Below, in pieces: positions 35,322 through 44,705 of a stretch of 64,000 nucleotides of DNA. Below the pieces are notes generated by a model, which was not told the DNA's origin, searched no databases, and worked only from the letters and a program-made list of their open reading frames with translations. The stretch covers positions 143,393 through 207,392 of the forward strand of contig NZ_WNXY01000005.1 in the NCBI RefSeq assembly GCF_009733815.1, in the 5' to 3' direction. A program made the translations under genes and the position numbers. Within the stretch, counting starts at the first letter, position 1. Each line of letters begins with the position of its first letter. Origin of the DNA: Pseudactinotalea suaedae. GTDB lineage: Bacteria; Actinomycetota; Actinomycetes; Actinomycetales; Beutenbergiaceae.

Positions 35322-36788
35322 TCAGAGCACCTCGAGCGCCAGTCGCTCGAACCGGTACGGGTCGCGGCCCACCCAGCTCGTCTCGTCGTAGACCTTGGCC
35401 ACCGGTGCGTCCGGCCGGTACTCCGGCCAGGGCACGACGGCGGAGCGGACGAACGCCGCGATGTCACCGCTCATCTCGCTCGCCAGGGCGAGCGGCGGGT
35501 GGTCGCCGGCGATCCGCTCGACACGGTCGCCGTCGAGCACAGCCCAGGCGAACGGCAGGTCGATGCAGTGACGCGCCGGGCCGTCAGCCGGGTGCCACCG
35601 GAAGTCCCACACGGCCACCGGGGCACCGGCCCGCACGCGTGCCGCGGCGACCTGGAGCACACTCGTGCGGAAGACCCGGTCGGTCAGCGCCTGTCCGAGG
35701 AGCGCGGCGGCCGACTGCCCGGGGTACGCGCGCGGATAGGCGCGCGCGAGCGGCGCCGGCAGCCCGGCGGCTCCGAGCACCGGTGCCGGCGTGGTGCGCC
35801 CGAGCGCCTGCTCCAGCAGTGCGGTCGCGGGGTTGAACTCGTGGCTCGTCGCCCCGATGAGCATCGGCCGTGCGTCGGGCTCGGCGAGCGCGGCCAGCGG
35901 CTCGGGCACGAGGTCGGTCCCGACGATCGGGCCGACCGGCGTCAGCGCTCCGCGGCGGCTCAGCGCCCGGTGCAGCTGGGTGAGGCTCGACCAGACCCCG
36001 CCGGCGTCGAGGCCGCGGTCGGCCGTGGCGAGCCGCTCCCGCGAGAGCGTGCGCCACCCGGCCAGGGTGTTCTCGATCCCCAGCTCGCGGGACAGGCGAG
36101 CGCCGAGCCGGGCGGCCTCGGCCGGTGTGATGTCGGGCAGCGGCGCGGAGTGCACCACGGCGGCGCGGAACAGCTCCCGCGCCCGGGGCGAGGACAGCAG
36201 CGACAGCACCAGCCCGCCGCCGGCGCTCTGCCCGCCGATCGTCACCTGGGCCGGGTCGCCACCGACGCCGGCGATCTCCTCGGACACCCACCGCAGCGCA
36301 GCCAGGCAGTCCAGGACGCCACGGTTGTCCGGAGCCCCGGGGATGTGGCCGAAGCCCTCGAGCCCGAGCCGGTAGGTGATGCTGACGACCACGGCTCCGG
36401 ACCGGGCGAGCTCGGCGCCGTCGAACCAGCCGCCGTTCGGGGTGCCGCTGACGTAGCCGCCGCCGTGGATCCAGACGTAGACGGGCAGCGGACCGGTGCG
36501 CTCGAGCGGCGCGGTGATGTTGAGGTTGAGGACCTCCTCGCCGGGCGTCGGGGGCTCCGGTATCGAGGAGGTGACCGACTCCGGGGGCAGCAGCGGCGTC
36601 GGACCGTACTCGGTCGCAGCCCGGACGCCCTCCCAGCCCAGGTGCGGCTCCGGCTCCGCGAACCGCAGGTCGCCGATCGGGGCCGCCGCGTACGGGACGC
36701 CACGGAACCGCACGAGTCCGGCCTCGGCGTCCACAGCGCCGCGCAGCACCCCCGACCGGGTGGTCAGCAGCTCGCGGTCGGTTGCCAT
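35322..36788 (-). CDS. Type B carboxylesterase/lipase family protein
   Basis: The 488-residue product has the type B fold motifs: FRGVPYAAAPIGDLRF, the oxyanion hole WIHGGGYVSG, the nucleophile elbow IGGQSAGG and a C-terminal HCIDLPFAW with the catalytic His. No signal peptide is visible, so it acts in the cytoplasm on esters of unknown identity (para-nitrobenzyl esterase-like). GGAGG seven bases upstream supports the ATG. It begins 1 bp after the coaA stop, so it is co-transcribed with coaA. No metabolic link to CoA synthesis is apparent. Confidence 0.9.
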   Translation of the reverse strand: MATDRELLTTRSGVLRGAVDAEAGLVRFRGVPYAAAPIGDLRFAEPEPHLGWEGVRAATEYGPTPLLPPESVTSSIPEPPTPGEEVLNLNITAPLERTGPLPVYVWIHGGGYVSGTPNGGWFDGAELARSGAVVVSITYRLGLEGFGHIPGAPDNRGVLDCLAALRWVSEEIAGVGGDPAQVTIGGQSAGGGLVLSLLSSPRARELFRAAVVHSAPLPDITPAEAARLGARLSRELGIENTLAGWRTLSRERLATADRGLDAGGVWSSLTQLHRALSRRGALTPVGPIVGTDLVPEPLAALAEPDARPMLIGATSHEFNPATALLEQALGRTTPAPVLGAAGLPAPLARAYPRAYPGQSAAALLGQALTDRVFRTSVLQVAAARVRAGAPVAVWDFRWHPADGPARHCIDLPFAWAVLDGDRVERIAGDHPPLALASEMSGDIAAFVRSAVVPWPEYRPDAPVAKVYDETSWVGRDPYRFERLALEVL

Positions 36789-36789
36789 C

Positions 36790-37743
36790 TCAGATCCTCC
36801 GCAACCGCACCCGACTGATCCGGTGCTCGGCGTCCTTGGTCAGCACGAGGGTGGCACGGCCGCGCGTCGGAAGCACGTTCTCGACCAGGTTGGGTTCGTT
36901 GATCGAGGACCAGATCTCCAGCGCCCGGTCACGGGCCTGGGCGTCGGTGAGGTCGGCGTAGCGGTGGAAGTACGAGCGCGGGTCGGCGAACGCGGTCGAG
37001 CGCAGGTCCCCGAACCGCTCGACGTACCAGCGCCGGATGTCGGCGACGTCGGCGTCGATGTAGATCGAGAAGTCGAAGAAGTCGCTGACGGCGAGCGAGG
37101 CCTCACCGGCGGTGCTCACCCGCGCCGGCGCGAGCACGTTCAGACCCTCGACGATCAGCACGTCGGGGTTGCGGACCGTGACCCGCTCCTCCGGCACGAT
37201 GTCGTAGGTCAGGTGGCTGTAGACCGGGGCCGACACCTCGGCGGCGCCACCCTTGACCTCCTCGAGGAACCGCAGCAGCGCGCGGCGGTCGTAGGACTCG
37301 GGGAAGCCCTTGCGCTCCATCAGCCCGCGGCGCTCCAGCTCGGCGTTCGGGTAGAGGAAGCCGTCGGTCGTGATCAGCTCCACCCGCGGGGTCTGCGGCC
37401 AGCGCCGCAGCATCTCGCGCAGCAACCGGGACGCCGTCGACTTGCCCACGGCCACCGACCCGGCGACCCCGATGACGAACGGCGTCGCGTGCGTCCACTG
37501 CCCGAGGAACGTCGAGGTGGCGGTGCGCAGCTGCTGCGAGGCCTCGACGTAGAGCGTGAGCAACCGTGACAACGGCCGGTAGCCGGTGTCCACCTCGCGC
37601 AGGTCGATCGGGTCACCCAGACCACGCAGGTTGTCGATGTCCGCCTGTGTCAGGGGCAGCGGTGTCGCCTCGGCGAGGCTGCTCCACTCGGTGCGGTCGA
37701 ACTCGACGAACGGGGCGTCGTCGCCCGTCTCGACCTCTGTCAC
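36790..37743 (-). CDS. coaA: Type I pantothenate kinase
   Basis: The 317-residue product has the P-loop [15 protein letters not shown], then the pantothenate-site blocks [15 protein letters not shown] and [24 protein letters not shown] and [11 protein letters not shown], and the late [16 protein letters not shown] region, all typical of bacterial CoaA. It phosphorylates pantothenate, the regulated first step of CoA synthesis. Start choice is open. GTG 37743 gives a normal N-terminus and has GAGTGT six bases before it. GTG 37761 in the same frame has a GGAG nine bases upstream and adds six residues. It diverges from glmS. Confidence 0.94.
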   Translation of the reverse strand: MTEVETGDDAPFVEFDRTEWSSLAEATPLPLTQADIDNLRGLGDPIDLREVDTGYRPLSRLLTLYVEASQQLRTATSTFLGQWTHATPFVIGVAGSVAVGKSTASRLLREMLRRWPQTPRVELITTDGFLYPNAELERRGLMERKGFPESYDRRALLRFLEEVKGGAAEVSAPVYSHLTYDIVPEERVTVRNPDVLIVEGLNVLAPARVSTAGEASLAVSDFFDFSIYIDADVADIRRWYVERFGDLRSTAFADPRSYFHRYADLTDAQARDRALEIWSSINEPNLVENVLPTRGRATLVLTKDAEHRISRVRLRRI

Positions 37744-37827
37744 GGGGACACACTCTGTCACTGAACCGTGCTCCGACGCACATCGGGACCCTGCGCTGCG
37801 ATGCGAGGAAGGGGAGGGCGCCGCGGT

Positions 37828-37833
37828 TACCCT
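37828..37833 (+). promoter_or_regulatory. Predicted -10 near the glmS start
   Basis: TACCCT lies 7 nt upstream of the glmS ATG, and no Shine-Dalgarno is placed properly (GGGGAGGG is over 20 bases away). A leaderless or near-leaderless mRNA is suggested. Confidence 0.4.
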
Positions 37834-37840
37834 TGCCATC

Positions 37841-39700
37841 ATGTGCGGCATCGTGGGATACGTCGGCCCTGCCACGCCCAGCGGGCGTCCTGAGGAGGTC
37901 GTCCTCGAAGGTTTGCGACGGCTGGAGTACCGGGGGTACGACTCGGCGGGGGTCGCCATCGCCACCCCGGAAGGGCTGGCGAGCGCCAAGAAGGCGGGCA
38001 AGCTGACCAACCTGCTCGAGGAGCTCGACGCGCGTCGCATCCCCGAGGGCACCTCCGCCATCGGGCACACCCGGTGGGCCACGCACGGCGGCCCGACCGA
38101 CGCCAACGCGCACCCGCACCTGGCCGGCGGCGGCAAGCTGGCGCTGATCCACAACGGCATCATCGAGAACTTCCACCAGCTCAAGCGGGAGCTGATCGAG
38201 CAGGGCGTGGTCTTCCTCTCGGAGACCGACACCGAGGTCGTCGCCCACCTGCTGGCTGCCGCGCACGCCGAGACCGGCGACATCACCGCTGCGATGCGCG
38301 CGACCGTCGCCCGCCTCGAGGGGGCGTTCACGCTGCTGGCGGTGCACGCCGACCAGCCCGGCACCGTGGTGGGCGCGCGCCGCAACAGCCCGCTCGTGAT
38401 CGGGCTCGGCGACGGCGAGAACTTCCTCGGCTCCGACGTCTCGGCCTTCATCGCCTACACCCGTGAGGCGATGGAGATGGGCCAGGACCAGGTCGTCACC
38501 ATCACGGCGGACAAGGTCGAGGTCACCGACGCCGAGGGCAACCCGGCGCAGGCCAAGACCTTCACCGTCGACTGGGACGCGAGCGCCGCCGTCAAGGGTG
38601 GCTTCTCCTCCTTCATGGAGAAGGAGATCCACGACCAGCCGCAGGCGGTCGCCGACACCCTGCTGGGCCGCGCTGCCGAGGACGGCCGGCTCGTGCTCGA
38701 CGAGATGCGGATCTCGGAGTCGGTGCTGCGCAGCGTCGACAAGATCGTCGTGATCGCGTGCGGCACCGCCGCCTACGCGGGGCACGTGGCCAAGTACGCG
38801 ATCGAGCACTGGTGCCGGATCCCCACCGAGGTGGAGCTCGCGCACGAGTTCCGCTACCGCGACCCGGTCGTCAACGAGCGCACGCTCGTGGTCGCGATCA
38901 GCCAGTCCGGCGAGACCATGGACACGATCATGGCGGTCCGGCACGCCCGCGAGCAGGGTGCGAAGGTGCTGGCGATCGTCAACACCCACGGGTCCACGAT
39001 CCCGCGCGAGTCCGACGCCGTGCTGTACACGCACGCCGGGCCGGAGGTGGCGGTCGCGTCGACCAAGGCGTTCCTCGCGCAGATCACCGCGTGCTACCTG
39101 CTCGGGCTCTACCTCGCCCAGCTGCGTGGCAACAAGTTCCCCGACGAGATCGCCGAGGACCTCGCCCAGCTGCGCGCCATGCCCGAGAAGGTGCAGCGGA
39201 TGGTCGACGCCGCCGAGCAGGTCCGCGAGGTGGCGCGGGAGATGAAGGACGTGCCCACGGTCCTGTTCCTGGGCCGGCACGTCGGGTTCCCGGTCGCGCT
39301 CGAGGGCGCGCTGAAGCTCAAGGAGCTCGCGTACATCCACGCCGAGGGCTTCGCGGCCGGCGAGCTCAAGCACGGACCGATCGCCCTGGTCGAGGAGGGG
39401 CAGCCGGTCTTCGTGATCGTGCCCTCGCCGCGTGGCCGCGACCAGCTGCACGGCAAGGTGATCTCGAACATCCAGGAGATCCGGGCGCGCGGTGCGCGCA
39501 CCCTCGTGATCGCCGAGGACGGCGACGACGGCGTCGAGCCGTTCGCCGACTACGTGTTCCGGGTCCCGCAGACCCCGACGCTGCTCGCTCCGCTCGTCAC
39601 CGTGGTGCCGCTGCAGATCTTCGCGGCCGAGCTCGCCAGCGCCAAGGGGCTCGACGTCGACCAGCCGCGCAACCTGGCCAAGTCCGTCACGGTGGAGTGA
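37841..39700 (+). CDS. glmS: Glutamine-fructose-6-phosphate aminotransferase (isomerizing)
   Basis: The 619-residue product begins MCGIVGYVG. Met removal exposes the catalytic Cys1 of an Ntn-type glutaminase domain (about 1-225, with [18 protein letters not shown] and SETDTEV). Two SIS sugar-isomerase domains follow (about 290-430 and 460-600), with [18 protein letters not shown] and the terminal [13 protein letters not shown]. It makes glucosamine-6-phosphate from fructose-6-phosphate and glutamine, feeding GlmM. The frame continues 85 codons upstream only as coaA antisense. It leads directly into acpS 13 bp later. Confidence 0.98.
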   Translation: MCGIVGYVGPATPSGRPEEVVLEGLRRLEYRGYDSAGVAIATPEGLASAKKAGKLTNLLEELDARRIPEGTSAIGHTRWATHGGPTDANAHPHLAGGGKLALIHNGIIENFHQLKRELIEQGVVFLSETDTEVVAHLLAAAHAETGDITAAMRATVARLEGAFTLLAVHADQPGTVVGARRNSPLVIGLGDGENFLGSDVSAFIAYTREAMEMGQDQVVTITADKVEVTDAEGNPAQAKTFTVDWDASAAVKGGFSSFMEKEIHDQPQAVADTLLGRAAEDGRLVLDEMRISESVLRSVDKIVVIACGTAAYAGHVAKYAIEHWCRIPTEVELAHEFRYRDPVVNERTLVVAISQSGETMDTIMAVRHAREQGAKVLAIVNTHGSTIPRESDAVLYTHAGPEVAVASTKAFLAQITACYLLGLYLAQLRGNKFPDEIAEDLAQLRAMPEKVQRMVDAAEQVREVAREMKDVPTVLFLGRHVGFPVALEGALKLKELAYIHAEGFAAGELKHGPIALVEEGQPVFVIVPSPRGRDQLHGKVISNIQEIRARGARTLVIAEDGDDGVEPFADYVFRVPQTPTLLAPLVTVVPLQIFAAELASAKGLDVDQPRNLAKSVTVE

Positions 39701-39713
39701 GGCGGTCCCGGCG

Positions 39714-40124
39714 ATGACCTCCGACGGCGGTGCGCCCCCAGCCGGGTTCCGGCCGGGTGCGTACGTGGTCGGGGTGGGCATCGACGTCGTGGACGTCACC
39801 CGCTTCATGCTCGCGCTCGATCGGGCACCGCGGTTGCGCGAGCGGCTGTTCACCCCGCCCGAGCGGGACCTGCCCCCCAACTCGCTGGCCGCGCGGTTCG
39901 CGGCCAAGGAGGCCATCGCCAAGGCGCTGGGGTCGCCCGGCGGGATGCGGTGGCACGACTGCACCGTGCACCGCGTGCCCGGTGGCGCGCCGCGCGTGGA
40001 GATCGAGGGCACGGTGGCCGAGGTCGCCGAGCGGCTCGGCGTGACGCACTGGCACCTGTCGATCTCGCACGACGGCGGCATCGCCTCCGCGATCGCGGTC
40101 GCCAGCGGGGGTGGTGCCGCATGA
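39714..40124 (+). CDS. acpS: Holo-[acyl-carrier-protein] synthase
   Basis: The 136-residue product has the two family motifs: [10 protein letters not shown] with metal-binding D24, and [12 protein letters not shown] with E66. The [10 protein letters not shown] segment lies between. It transfers 4'-phosphopantetheine from CoA to acyl carrier protein. A 14-residue leader precedes the fold, so an internal start is possible. It sits 13 bp after glmS and overlaps nnrD/E by ATGA. Together with the nearby coaA, this places CoA synthesis and use close to each other. Confidence 0.94.
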   Translation: MTSDGGAPPAGFRPGAYVVGVGIDVVDVTRFMLALDRAPRLRERLFTPPERDLPPNSLAARFAAKEAIAKALGSPGGMRWHDCTVHRVPGGAPRVEIEGTVAEVAERLGVTHWHLSISHDGGIASAIAVASGGGAA

Positions 40125-41629
40125 TCCGCGGCTACCCCGCCGAGGCGATCCGGGCCGCCGAGGCACCGGCGCTCACAGCCGGTGAGCCGCTGATGCTGCG
40201 GGCCGCGGCGGCCGTGGCGCAGACCGTGCGGTCGCTGCTGCCGGACCCGAGCGCAGACACCGCGACGGACCCGGTGGTGCTGGTGCTGGTCGGCGGTGGC
40301 AACAACGGCGGTGACGGGCTGTTCGCGGCCGCGGACCTCGCGACGACGACCGAGGTGGTGGTCGCGCTCGTCAAGCCCGACGCGCACGACGCCGGCCTCG
40401 AGGCCGCCCGCGCGGCGGGGGTCGACATCCTCGACGTGAGCCGACCGGGAGCCGAGGGCTGGGAGGCACTGCTGGACGTCGCCGACCGTGCCGACGTCTG
40501 GGTCGATGCCCTGGCCGGCATCGGTGCGAGCGGTGCGCTGCGTGGGGCGGCGAGGGACGTCGTCGAGCGGCTGCGGCCGCTGGCCGACGCGGCACCGGTG
40601 CCGCCGAGAGTGGTCGCGGTCGACATCCCCAGCGGCGTCGACGCCGACACCGGCGCCGTGGCCGGCCCGGTGCTCGCCGCCGATCTCACGGTGACCTTCG
40701 GAGCCGCGAAGGCGGGGCTGCTGCTGCCACCGGGGGAGCGGCTCGCCGGTGAGGTGCAGGTGGTGACGCTGGGGCTGGAGGAGGCGATCGCCGCGCAGAC
40801 GCCCGCGGTGGCCCGGTTGCTCGATGCCGATGTCACCGACCTCTGGCCGGTGCCCGGGGTCGCGGACCACAAGTACACGCGCGGCGTCGTCGGGGTGCTC
40901 GCGGGCTCGGAGGCCTACCCGGGCGCGGCGGTGCTGTGCGTCGGGGGTGCGCTGCGGACCGGCTGCGGCATGGTGCGTTACCTCGGACCGGCGCGAGCCG
41001 AGCAGCTGGTGCTGTCGCGGTGGCCGGAGGTCGTCACCGCGCCTGGCCGGGTGCAGGCATGGGTGGTCGGACCAGGCGTCGGGCCCGACGACGACCCCCG
41101 ACGAGAGGAGATCACGGCGACGATCCAGGTGGCCGTGCGTGACGCCGTCGGGCTGGTCGTCGACGCCGGGGCGCTCGACCTGCTCCCCGCCGCCGAGGAG
41201 CTGAGCGACGCGCGGGCGGTGCTGACGCCGCACGCCGGTGAGCTGGCGGCGTTGCTGGCCGGGCACGGCGAGGACGTCGAACGAGCCGACATCGAGACCG
41301 ACCCGGGGCGCTGGGCCGCTCGGGCGGCCGAGCTGACCGGCGCGTGCGTGCTGCTCAAGGGTGCGACGACGGTCGTGGTCGCGCCCGACGGCGAGACCTA
41401 CAGCCAGGCCGACGGAACCGGATGGATGGCCACCGCCGGGGCCGGCGACGTCCTCGCGGGCATCCTCGGCGCCCTGCTGGCCGGCCTCCCGGAGGTGCCG
41501 GTCGCGAAGGTGGCGGCACTGGCCGCCCTGGTCCACGGACGCGCGGGCCGCACCGCCAGCAACGGCGCCCCGATCACCGCCGGCGACATCGTCACCGCCC
41601 TCCCGGCCGCCCTCCGCCCCCTTCTCTGA
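40121..41629 (+). CDS. nnr: Bifunctional NAD(P)H-hydrate repair enzyme (epimerase plus ADP-dependent dehydratase)
   Basis: The 502-residue fused protein has an N-terminal epimerase domain (about 1-215) with [15 protein letters not shown] and [12 protein letters not shown]. The C-terminal ribokinase-like dehydratase (about 230-500) has [32 protein letters not shown] and the nucleotide loop [11 protein letters not shown]. It repairs S- and R-NAD(P)H hydrates formed by heat or GAPDH. ATGA overlap with acpS fixes the start. The coding end is immediately followed by an unusual repeat array before alr. Confidence 0.95.
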   Translation: MIRGYPAEAIRAAEAPALTAGEPLMLRAAAAVAQTVRSLLPDPSADTATDPVVLVLVGGGNNGGDGLFAAADLATTTEVVVALVKPDAHDAGLEAARAAGVDILDVSRPGAEGWEALLDVADRADVWVDALAGIGASGALRGAARDVVERLRPLADAAPVPPRVVAVDIPSGVDADTGAVAGPVLAADLTVTFGAAKAGLLLPPGERLAGEVQVVTLGLEEAIAAQTPAVARLLDADVTDLWPVPGVADHKYTRGVVGVLAGSEAYPGAAVLCVGGALRTGCGMVRYLGPARAEQLVLSRWPEVVTAPGRVQAWVVGPGVGPDDDPRREEITATIQVAVRDAVGLVVDAGALDLLPAAEELSDARAVLTPHAGELAALLAGHGEDVERADIETDPGRWAARAAELTGACVLLKGATTVVVAPDGETYSQADGTGWMATAGAGDVLAGILGALLAGLPEVPVAKVAALAALVHGRAGRTASNGAPITAGDIVTALPAALRPLL

Positions 41630-41631
41630 TT

Positions 41632-41669
41632 TCAACGCACTTTCGACCAACACGGTTTCACCGCACTTT
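41632..41669 (-). repeat. Inverted partner of the 28-bp repeat array
   Basis: Read on the minus strand this segment gives one almost full unit (AAGTGCGGTGAAACCGTG then TTGGTCGA) followed by the start of another (AAGTGCGTTGA). It faces the direct array at 41771-41880 across about 100 bp. Confidence 0.8.
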
Positions 41670-41770
41670 GTCGGGCTGACGTCTCGCCGTGCTTCGCGGG
41701 TGAGCGTCGTCGACGCGGGGTTCCGGTCGGCACAAGCACATCGGAGCAGCGGCGAACCGGCTCGGCCCAG

Positions 41771-41880
41771 AAGTGCGGTGAAACCGTGGATCGGTCGAAA
41801 GTGCGGTGAAAGCGAGGATCGGTCGAAAGTGCGGTGAAAGCGGGGGTAGGTCGAAAGTGCGGTGAAAGCGGGGGTGGGGT
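41771..41880 (+). repeat. 28-bp tandem repeat array, about four copies
   Basis: Copies start at 41771, 41799, 41827 and 41855 (last one partial or diverged). Each begins AAGTGCGGTGAAA and the first three end GGTCGA. Variation is confined to the middle. There are no unique spacers, so this is not CRISPR. The array ends 20 bp before the alr start and could fold with the inverted partner upstream. Confidence 0.9.
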
Positions 41881-41899
41881 GGGCTGGCAGGATGGGGCG

Positions 41900-43024
41900 G
41901 TGAGGTCTTTCCCGGCGCGGGCCACCGTCGACCTGGCGGCGATCCGCGCCAATGTCCAGCGGCTGCGTGAGTACGCCGGGGCCGCGGAGGTGATGTCGGT
42001 CGTCAAGGCCGACGCCTACGGGCACGGGCTGGTCCCGGTCGCCCGGGCGGCCCGGGAGGCCGGCGCGAGCTGGCTCGGCGTGGCCCAGCTCAGCGAGGCG
42101 CTCGCGCTGCGCGGCGCCGGGGACACCGGTCGGTTGCTCGCGTGGCTGTACGCGCCCGGCGCCGGGCTGGCCGACGTCGTCCGCGCCGACGTCGACCTCT
42201 CGGTCCCGGCGTCGTGGGCGCTCGCCGAGGTGCGCGCCGCCGCCGCCGAGGTGGGCAGGCCGGCGCGGGTCCACCTCAAGGTCGACACGGGCATGGGGCG
42301 GGGCGGGCAGTTCCTGCCCGAGTGGTCCGCGCTGCTGCACGAGGCCGTCGTGGCGCAGCAGGAGGGTCTGGTCGAGGTGGTCGGCGTCTGGTCGCACCTC
42401 GCCCGCGCCGACGAGGTCGACCACCCGAGCGTGCGCGCGCAGCGCGACGTCTTCGACGAGGCCGTCCGCCTCGCCGAGGCCGCCGGAGCCCACCTCGAGG
42501 TGCGCCACCTCGCCAACTCCGCCGCCACCCTGACCGAGCCGGCGGTGCACTACGACCTGGTCCGTCCCGGACTCGCCACCTACGGGCTCTCCCCGCTGCC
42601 GGGCACCGAGCCCAGCCGCCTCGGCCTGCGCCCGGCGATGCGCCTGGAGGCCCGGCTCGCGCTCGTCAAGCGCGCGCCGGCAGGCCAGGGCGTCTCCTAC
42701 GGGCACACCTACACGACCCGCACCGACACCCAGCTCGCCGTCGTCCCGCTCGGCTACGGCGACGGCGTGCCACGCCACGCCAGCAACGCGGCCGAGGTCC
42801 AGGTCGGTGGCCACCGCTACCGCATCGCCGGCCGGGTCTGCATGGACCAGCTCGTCCTCGACATCGGCGAGGCGAGCGCGGTCGCCGGTGACCGCGTGGT
42901 CCTGTTCGGCCCCGGCGACGACGGCGAGCCCACCGCAGCCGAGTGGGCCGAAGCCGTCGGCACCATCAACTACGAGATCGTCACCCGGGTGGGCGCCCGG
43001 GTGCCGCGGGAGTACCTCGGATGA
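41900..43024 (+). CDS. alr: Alanine racemase
   Basis: The 374-residue product has the PLP lysine K36 in VVKADAYGHG, the second catalytic Tyr (about Y267) in GVSYGHTYTT and the GRVCMDQLVLDI block. It supplies D-alanine for peptidoglycan. GTG 41900 is chosen because translation then starts RSFPARATVDLAAIRANV as in other racemases. The frame upstream translates the tandem repeat and is not protein-like. It is the first of the alr-tsaE-tsaB-rimI run, with ATGA overlap to tsaE. AGGATGGGG precedes the start. Confidence 0.96.
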   Translation: MRSFPARATVDLAAIRANVQRLREYAGAAEVMSVVKADAYGHGLVPVARAAREAGASWLGVAQLSEALALRGAGDTGRLLAWLYAPGAGLADVVRADVDLSVPASWALAEVRAAAAEVGRPARVHLKVDTGMGRGGQFLPEWSALLHEAVVAQQEGLVEVVGVWSHLARADEVDHPSVRAQRDVFDEAVRLAEAAGAHLEVRHLANSAATLTEPAVHYDLVRPGLATYGLSPLPGTEPSRLGLRPAMRLEARLALVKRAPAGQGVSYGHTYTTRTDTQLAVVPLGYGDGVPRHASNAAEVQVGGHRYRIAGRVCMDQLVLDIGEASAVAGDRVVLFGPGDDGEPTAAEWAEAVGTINYEIVTRVGARVPREYLG

Positions 43025-43515
43025 GCATGGACGATCACAGTGCCCCGAACGTCGTGGACCTGCCGGACGCCGAGGCCACCCGGGCGCTGGGGGAGCGGCT
43101 CGCGGTCCTGCTGCAGCCCGGGGACCTCGTGGTGCTCGTGGGCGACCTCGGGGCGGGCAAGACGACGCTGACCCAGGGCATCGGCGCCGGCCTCGGCGTC
43201 CGCGGCCAGGTCGCCTCGCCCACCTTCATCATCGCGCGCGCCCACCCCTCGCTCGGCGAAGGCCCCGACCTGGTGCACGTCGACGCCTACCGCCTCGGAT
43301 CCCTCGAGGAGGTGGACGCGCTCGACCTCGACTCCTCCCTCGAGGACTCGGTCACGGTCGTCGAGTGGGGCGAGGGCCTGGTCGAGCATCTCAGCGAGGA
43401 CTGGCTGGAGGTCCGTCTCGAGCGGCCCCGCGGCGGGGAGGGCGCCGCCGACACCCGCACCGCGGCACTGCTCGGGCACGGGCCGCGGTGGGCCGGGATC
43501 GCGCTGCCCTCCTAG
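43021..43515 (+). CDS. tsaE: tRNA threonylcarbamoyladenosine biosynthesis ATPase TsaE
   Basis: The 164-residue product has the P-loop GDLGAGKT (41-48), SPTFIIARAH and HVDAYRLGSLEEVDAL, all typical of TsaE. It hydrolyses ATP to drive the TsaBDE complex that makes t6A37 in ANN-decoding tRNAs. Start is fixed by ATGA overlap with alr. Its TAG stop is embedded in a TAGAGT hexamer that may serve as the -10 for tsaB, so tsaB could also be expressed separately. Confidence 0.95.
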   Translation: MSMDDHSAPNVVDLPDAEATRALGERLAVLLQPGDLVVLVGDLGAGKTTLTQGIGAGLGVRGQVASPTFIIARAHPSLGEGPDLVHVDAYRLGSLEEVDALDLDSSLEDSVTVVEWGEGLVEHLSEDWLEVRLERPRGGEGAADTRTAALLGHGPRWAGIALPS

Positions 43516-43518
43516 AGT
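43513..43518 (+). promoter_or_regulatory. Predicted -10 of leaderless tsaB transcript
   Basis: TAGAGT overlaps the tsaE stop codon and lies exactly 6 nt before the tsaB ATG. There is no Shine-Dalgarno. Confidence 0.45.
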
Positions 43519-43524
43519 GACCCC

Positions 43525-44199
43525 ATGCGTTGGTTGGCGATCGATACCTCGGGCGGCACCACCGTGGGCGTCGTCGAGGCGCCCGACGGCGGAGCCCTCG
43601 TCGAGCTGGCCTCCCACGTCAACCCCGACCCTCGTGGGCACGTCGAGGCGCTGACCCCGATGATCGGGCGCGCACTGGCGGACGCGGAGCTGACCCCCGG
43701 CGAGGTGGACGCGGTCGTCGTCGGCACCGGGCCGGCCCCCTTCACGGGGCTGCGGGTCGGGATCGCGAGCGCCAGCGCGTTCGCCCGGGGGGTTGGCTGC
43801 GTGGTGCGCGGTGTGTCCTCGCTCGACGCCATCGCCTGGTCCACCCACGGGTCGGTCGTGGTCGCCACCGACGCCCGGCGGCGTGAGGTGTACTGGGCGG
43901 CCTACGCGGGCGGGCTCGGGCCGGCCGACCATGCCTGGCGGGTTCAGGAACCTGCTGTCGGACCGCCGTCGGACGTCCTCGACTGGGTGACCGCGAACCG
44001 CGGCCAGGTCATCGGACCTGCGACGGCGATCTACCCCGAGCTCGCGAGCGAGGGCAGCGCGGAGGCCACCGTGACCCCGATGGGGCTGGTCGGGGTGGCG
44101 TGCGCCAGCATGCGGGTCGGCACGCCCACGCCGCTGACGCCGTTGTACCTGCGCCGCCCGGACGTGCACGTCGGGGCCGGGCGCAAGCGCGCGACGTGA
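43525..44199 (+). CDS. tsaB: tRNA threonylcarbamoyladenosine biosynthesis protein TsaB
   Basis: The 224-residue ASKHA-fold product begins MRWLAIDTSGGTTVGVVEAP and has VVGTGPAPFTGLRVGIASA and VVATDARRREVYWAAY, the usual TsaB blocks. It lacks the metal-binding histidines of TsaD, as expected of the non-catalytic partner that dimerises with TsaD. It starts 9 bp after tsaE and overlaps rimI by GTGA. Expected t6A partners in the window are tsaE next door and tsaD 6.7 kb away. Confidence 0.94.
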   Translation: MRWLAIDTSGGTTVGVVEAPDGGALVELASHVNPDPRGHVEALTPMIGRALADAELTPGEVDAVVVGTGPAPFTGLRVGIASASAFARGVGCVVRGVSSLDAIAWSTHGSVVVATDARRREVYWAAYAGGLGPADHAWRVQEPAVGPPSDVLDWVTANRGQVIGPATAIYPELASEGSAEATVTPMGLVGVACASMRVGTPTPLTPLYLRRPDVHVGAGRKRAT

Positions 44200-44705
44200 G
44201 CGAGGCGGTGCTCCGGCCGTTGCGGCTCGAGGACGTGGACCGGGTCCTCGAGCTCGAGGTGACGCTGTTCGGGCTGGGTGCCTGGACCCGGGGCATGTAC
44301 GAGAACGAGCTGAGCACGCCGGGCCGGACCTACGTCGCGGTCGAGGAGGACGGTGTGCTGGTGGGGTACGCCGGTGCGAACCTGGGGGAGGAGAGCCACG
44401 TCATGACGATCGGCGTCGCTCCGCAGGCTCGCCGGCGCGGCTACGCCTCGAGGATGCTGTCCGAGCTCATGGCGACGGCCCGCCGCCACGGCGCGACCTC
44501 GATGCTTCTCGAGGTGCGCGCCGATGACGACGGGCCGCAGGGCCTGTACCGGAGGTTCGGCTTCGAGCAGATCGGTGTCCGACCGGGCTACTACCAGCTA
44601 GAGGGCGCGGATGCCGTGGTCATGCGGGCACCGCTTGCTGCCCCTCCTGGACTCCCCGGCGACGAGCCGCCCGGACGAAACCCGCCACGACCTCCCACAG
44701 CGTGA
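44196..44705 (+). CDS. rimI: Ribosomal-protein-alanine N-acetyltransferase RimI
   Basis: This 169-residue GNAT-fold product has acetyl-CoA loop GVAPQARRRGYASRML, LEVRADDDGPQGLYRRFGF and a RimI-like N-terminus RPLRLEDVDRVLELEVTLFG. RimI acetylates the N-terminus of S18 and in actinobacteria may have wider targets. The start GTG overlaps the tsaB stop. The last ~28 codons are a Pro-rich tail lying over the convergent membrane-protein gene (86-bp overlap). The conserved fold ends near VVMRAPL, before most of that overlap. Confidence 0.9.
   Translation: MSEAVLRPLRLEDVDRVLELEVTLFGLGAWTRGMYENELSTPGRTYVAVEEDGVLVGYAGANLGEESHVMTIGVAPQARRRGYASRMLSELMATARRHGATSMLLEVRADDDGPQGLYRRFGFEQIGVRPGYYQLEGADAVVMRAPLAAPPGLPGDEPPGRNPPRPPTA

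Noticed and set aside
41771..41880. CRISPR array
   Set aside because: The repeats are directly contiguous with no unique spacers, and no cas-like genes are nearby.
37613..42814. 1733-codon minus-strand open frame
   Set aside because: It is antisense to glmS, acpS, nnr and alr, all with intact catalytic motifs. The open frame is a by-product of high GC in third positions.
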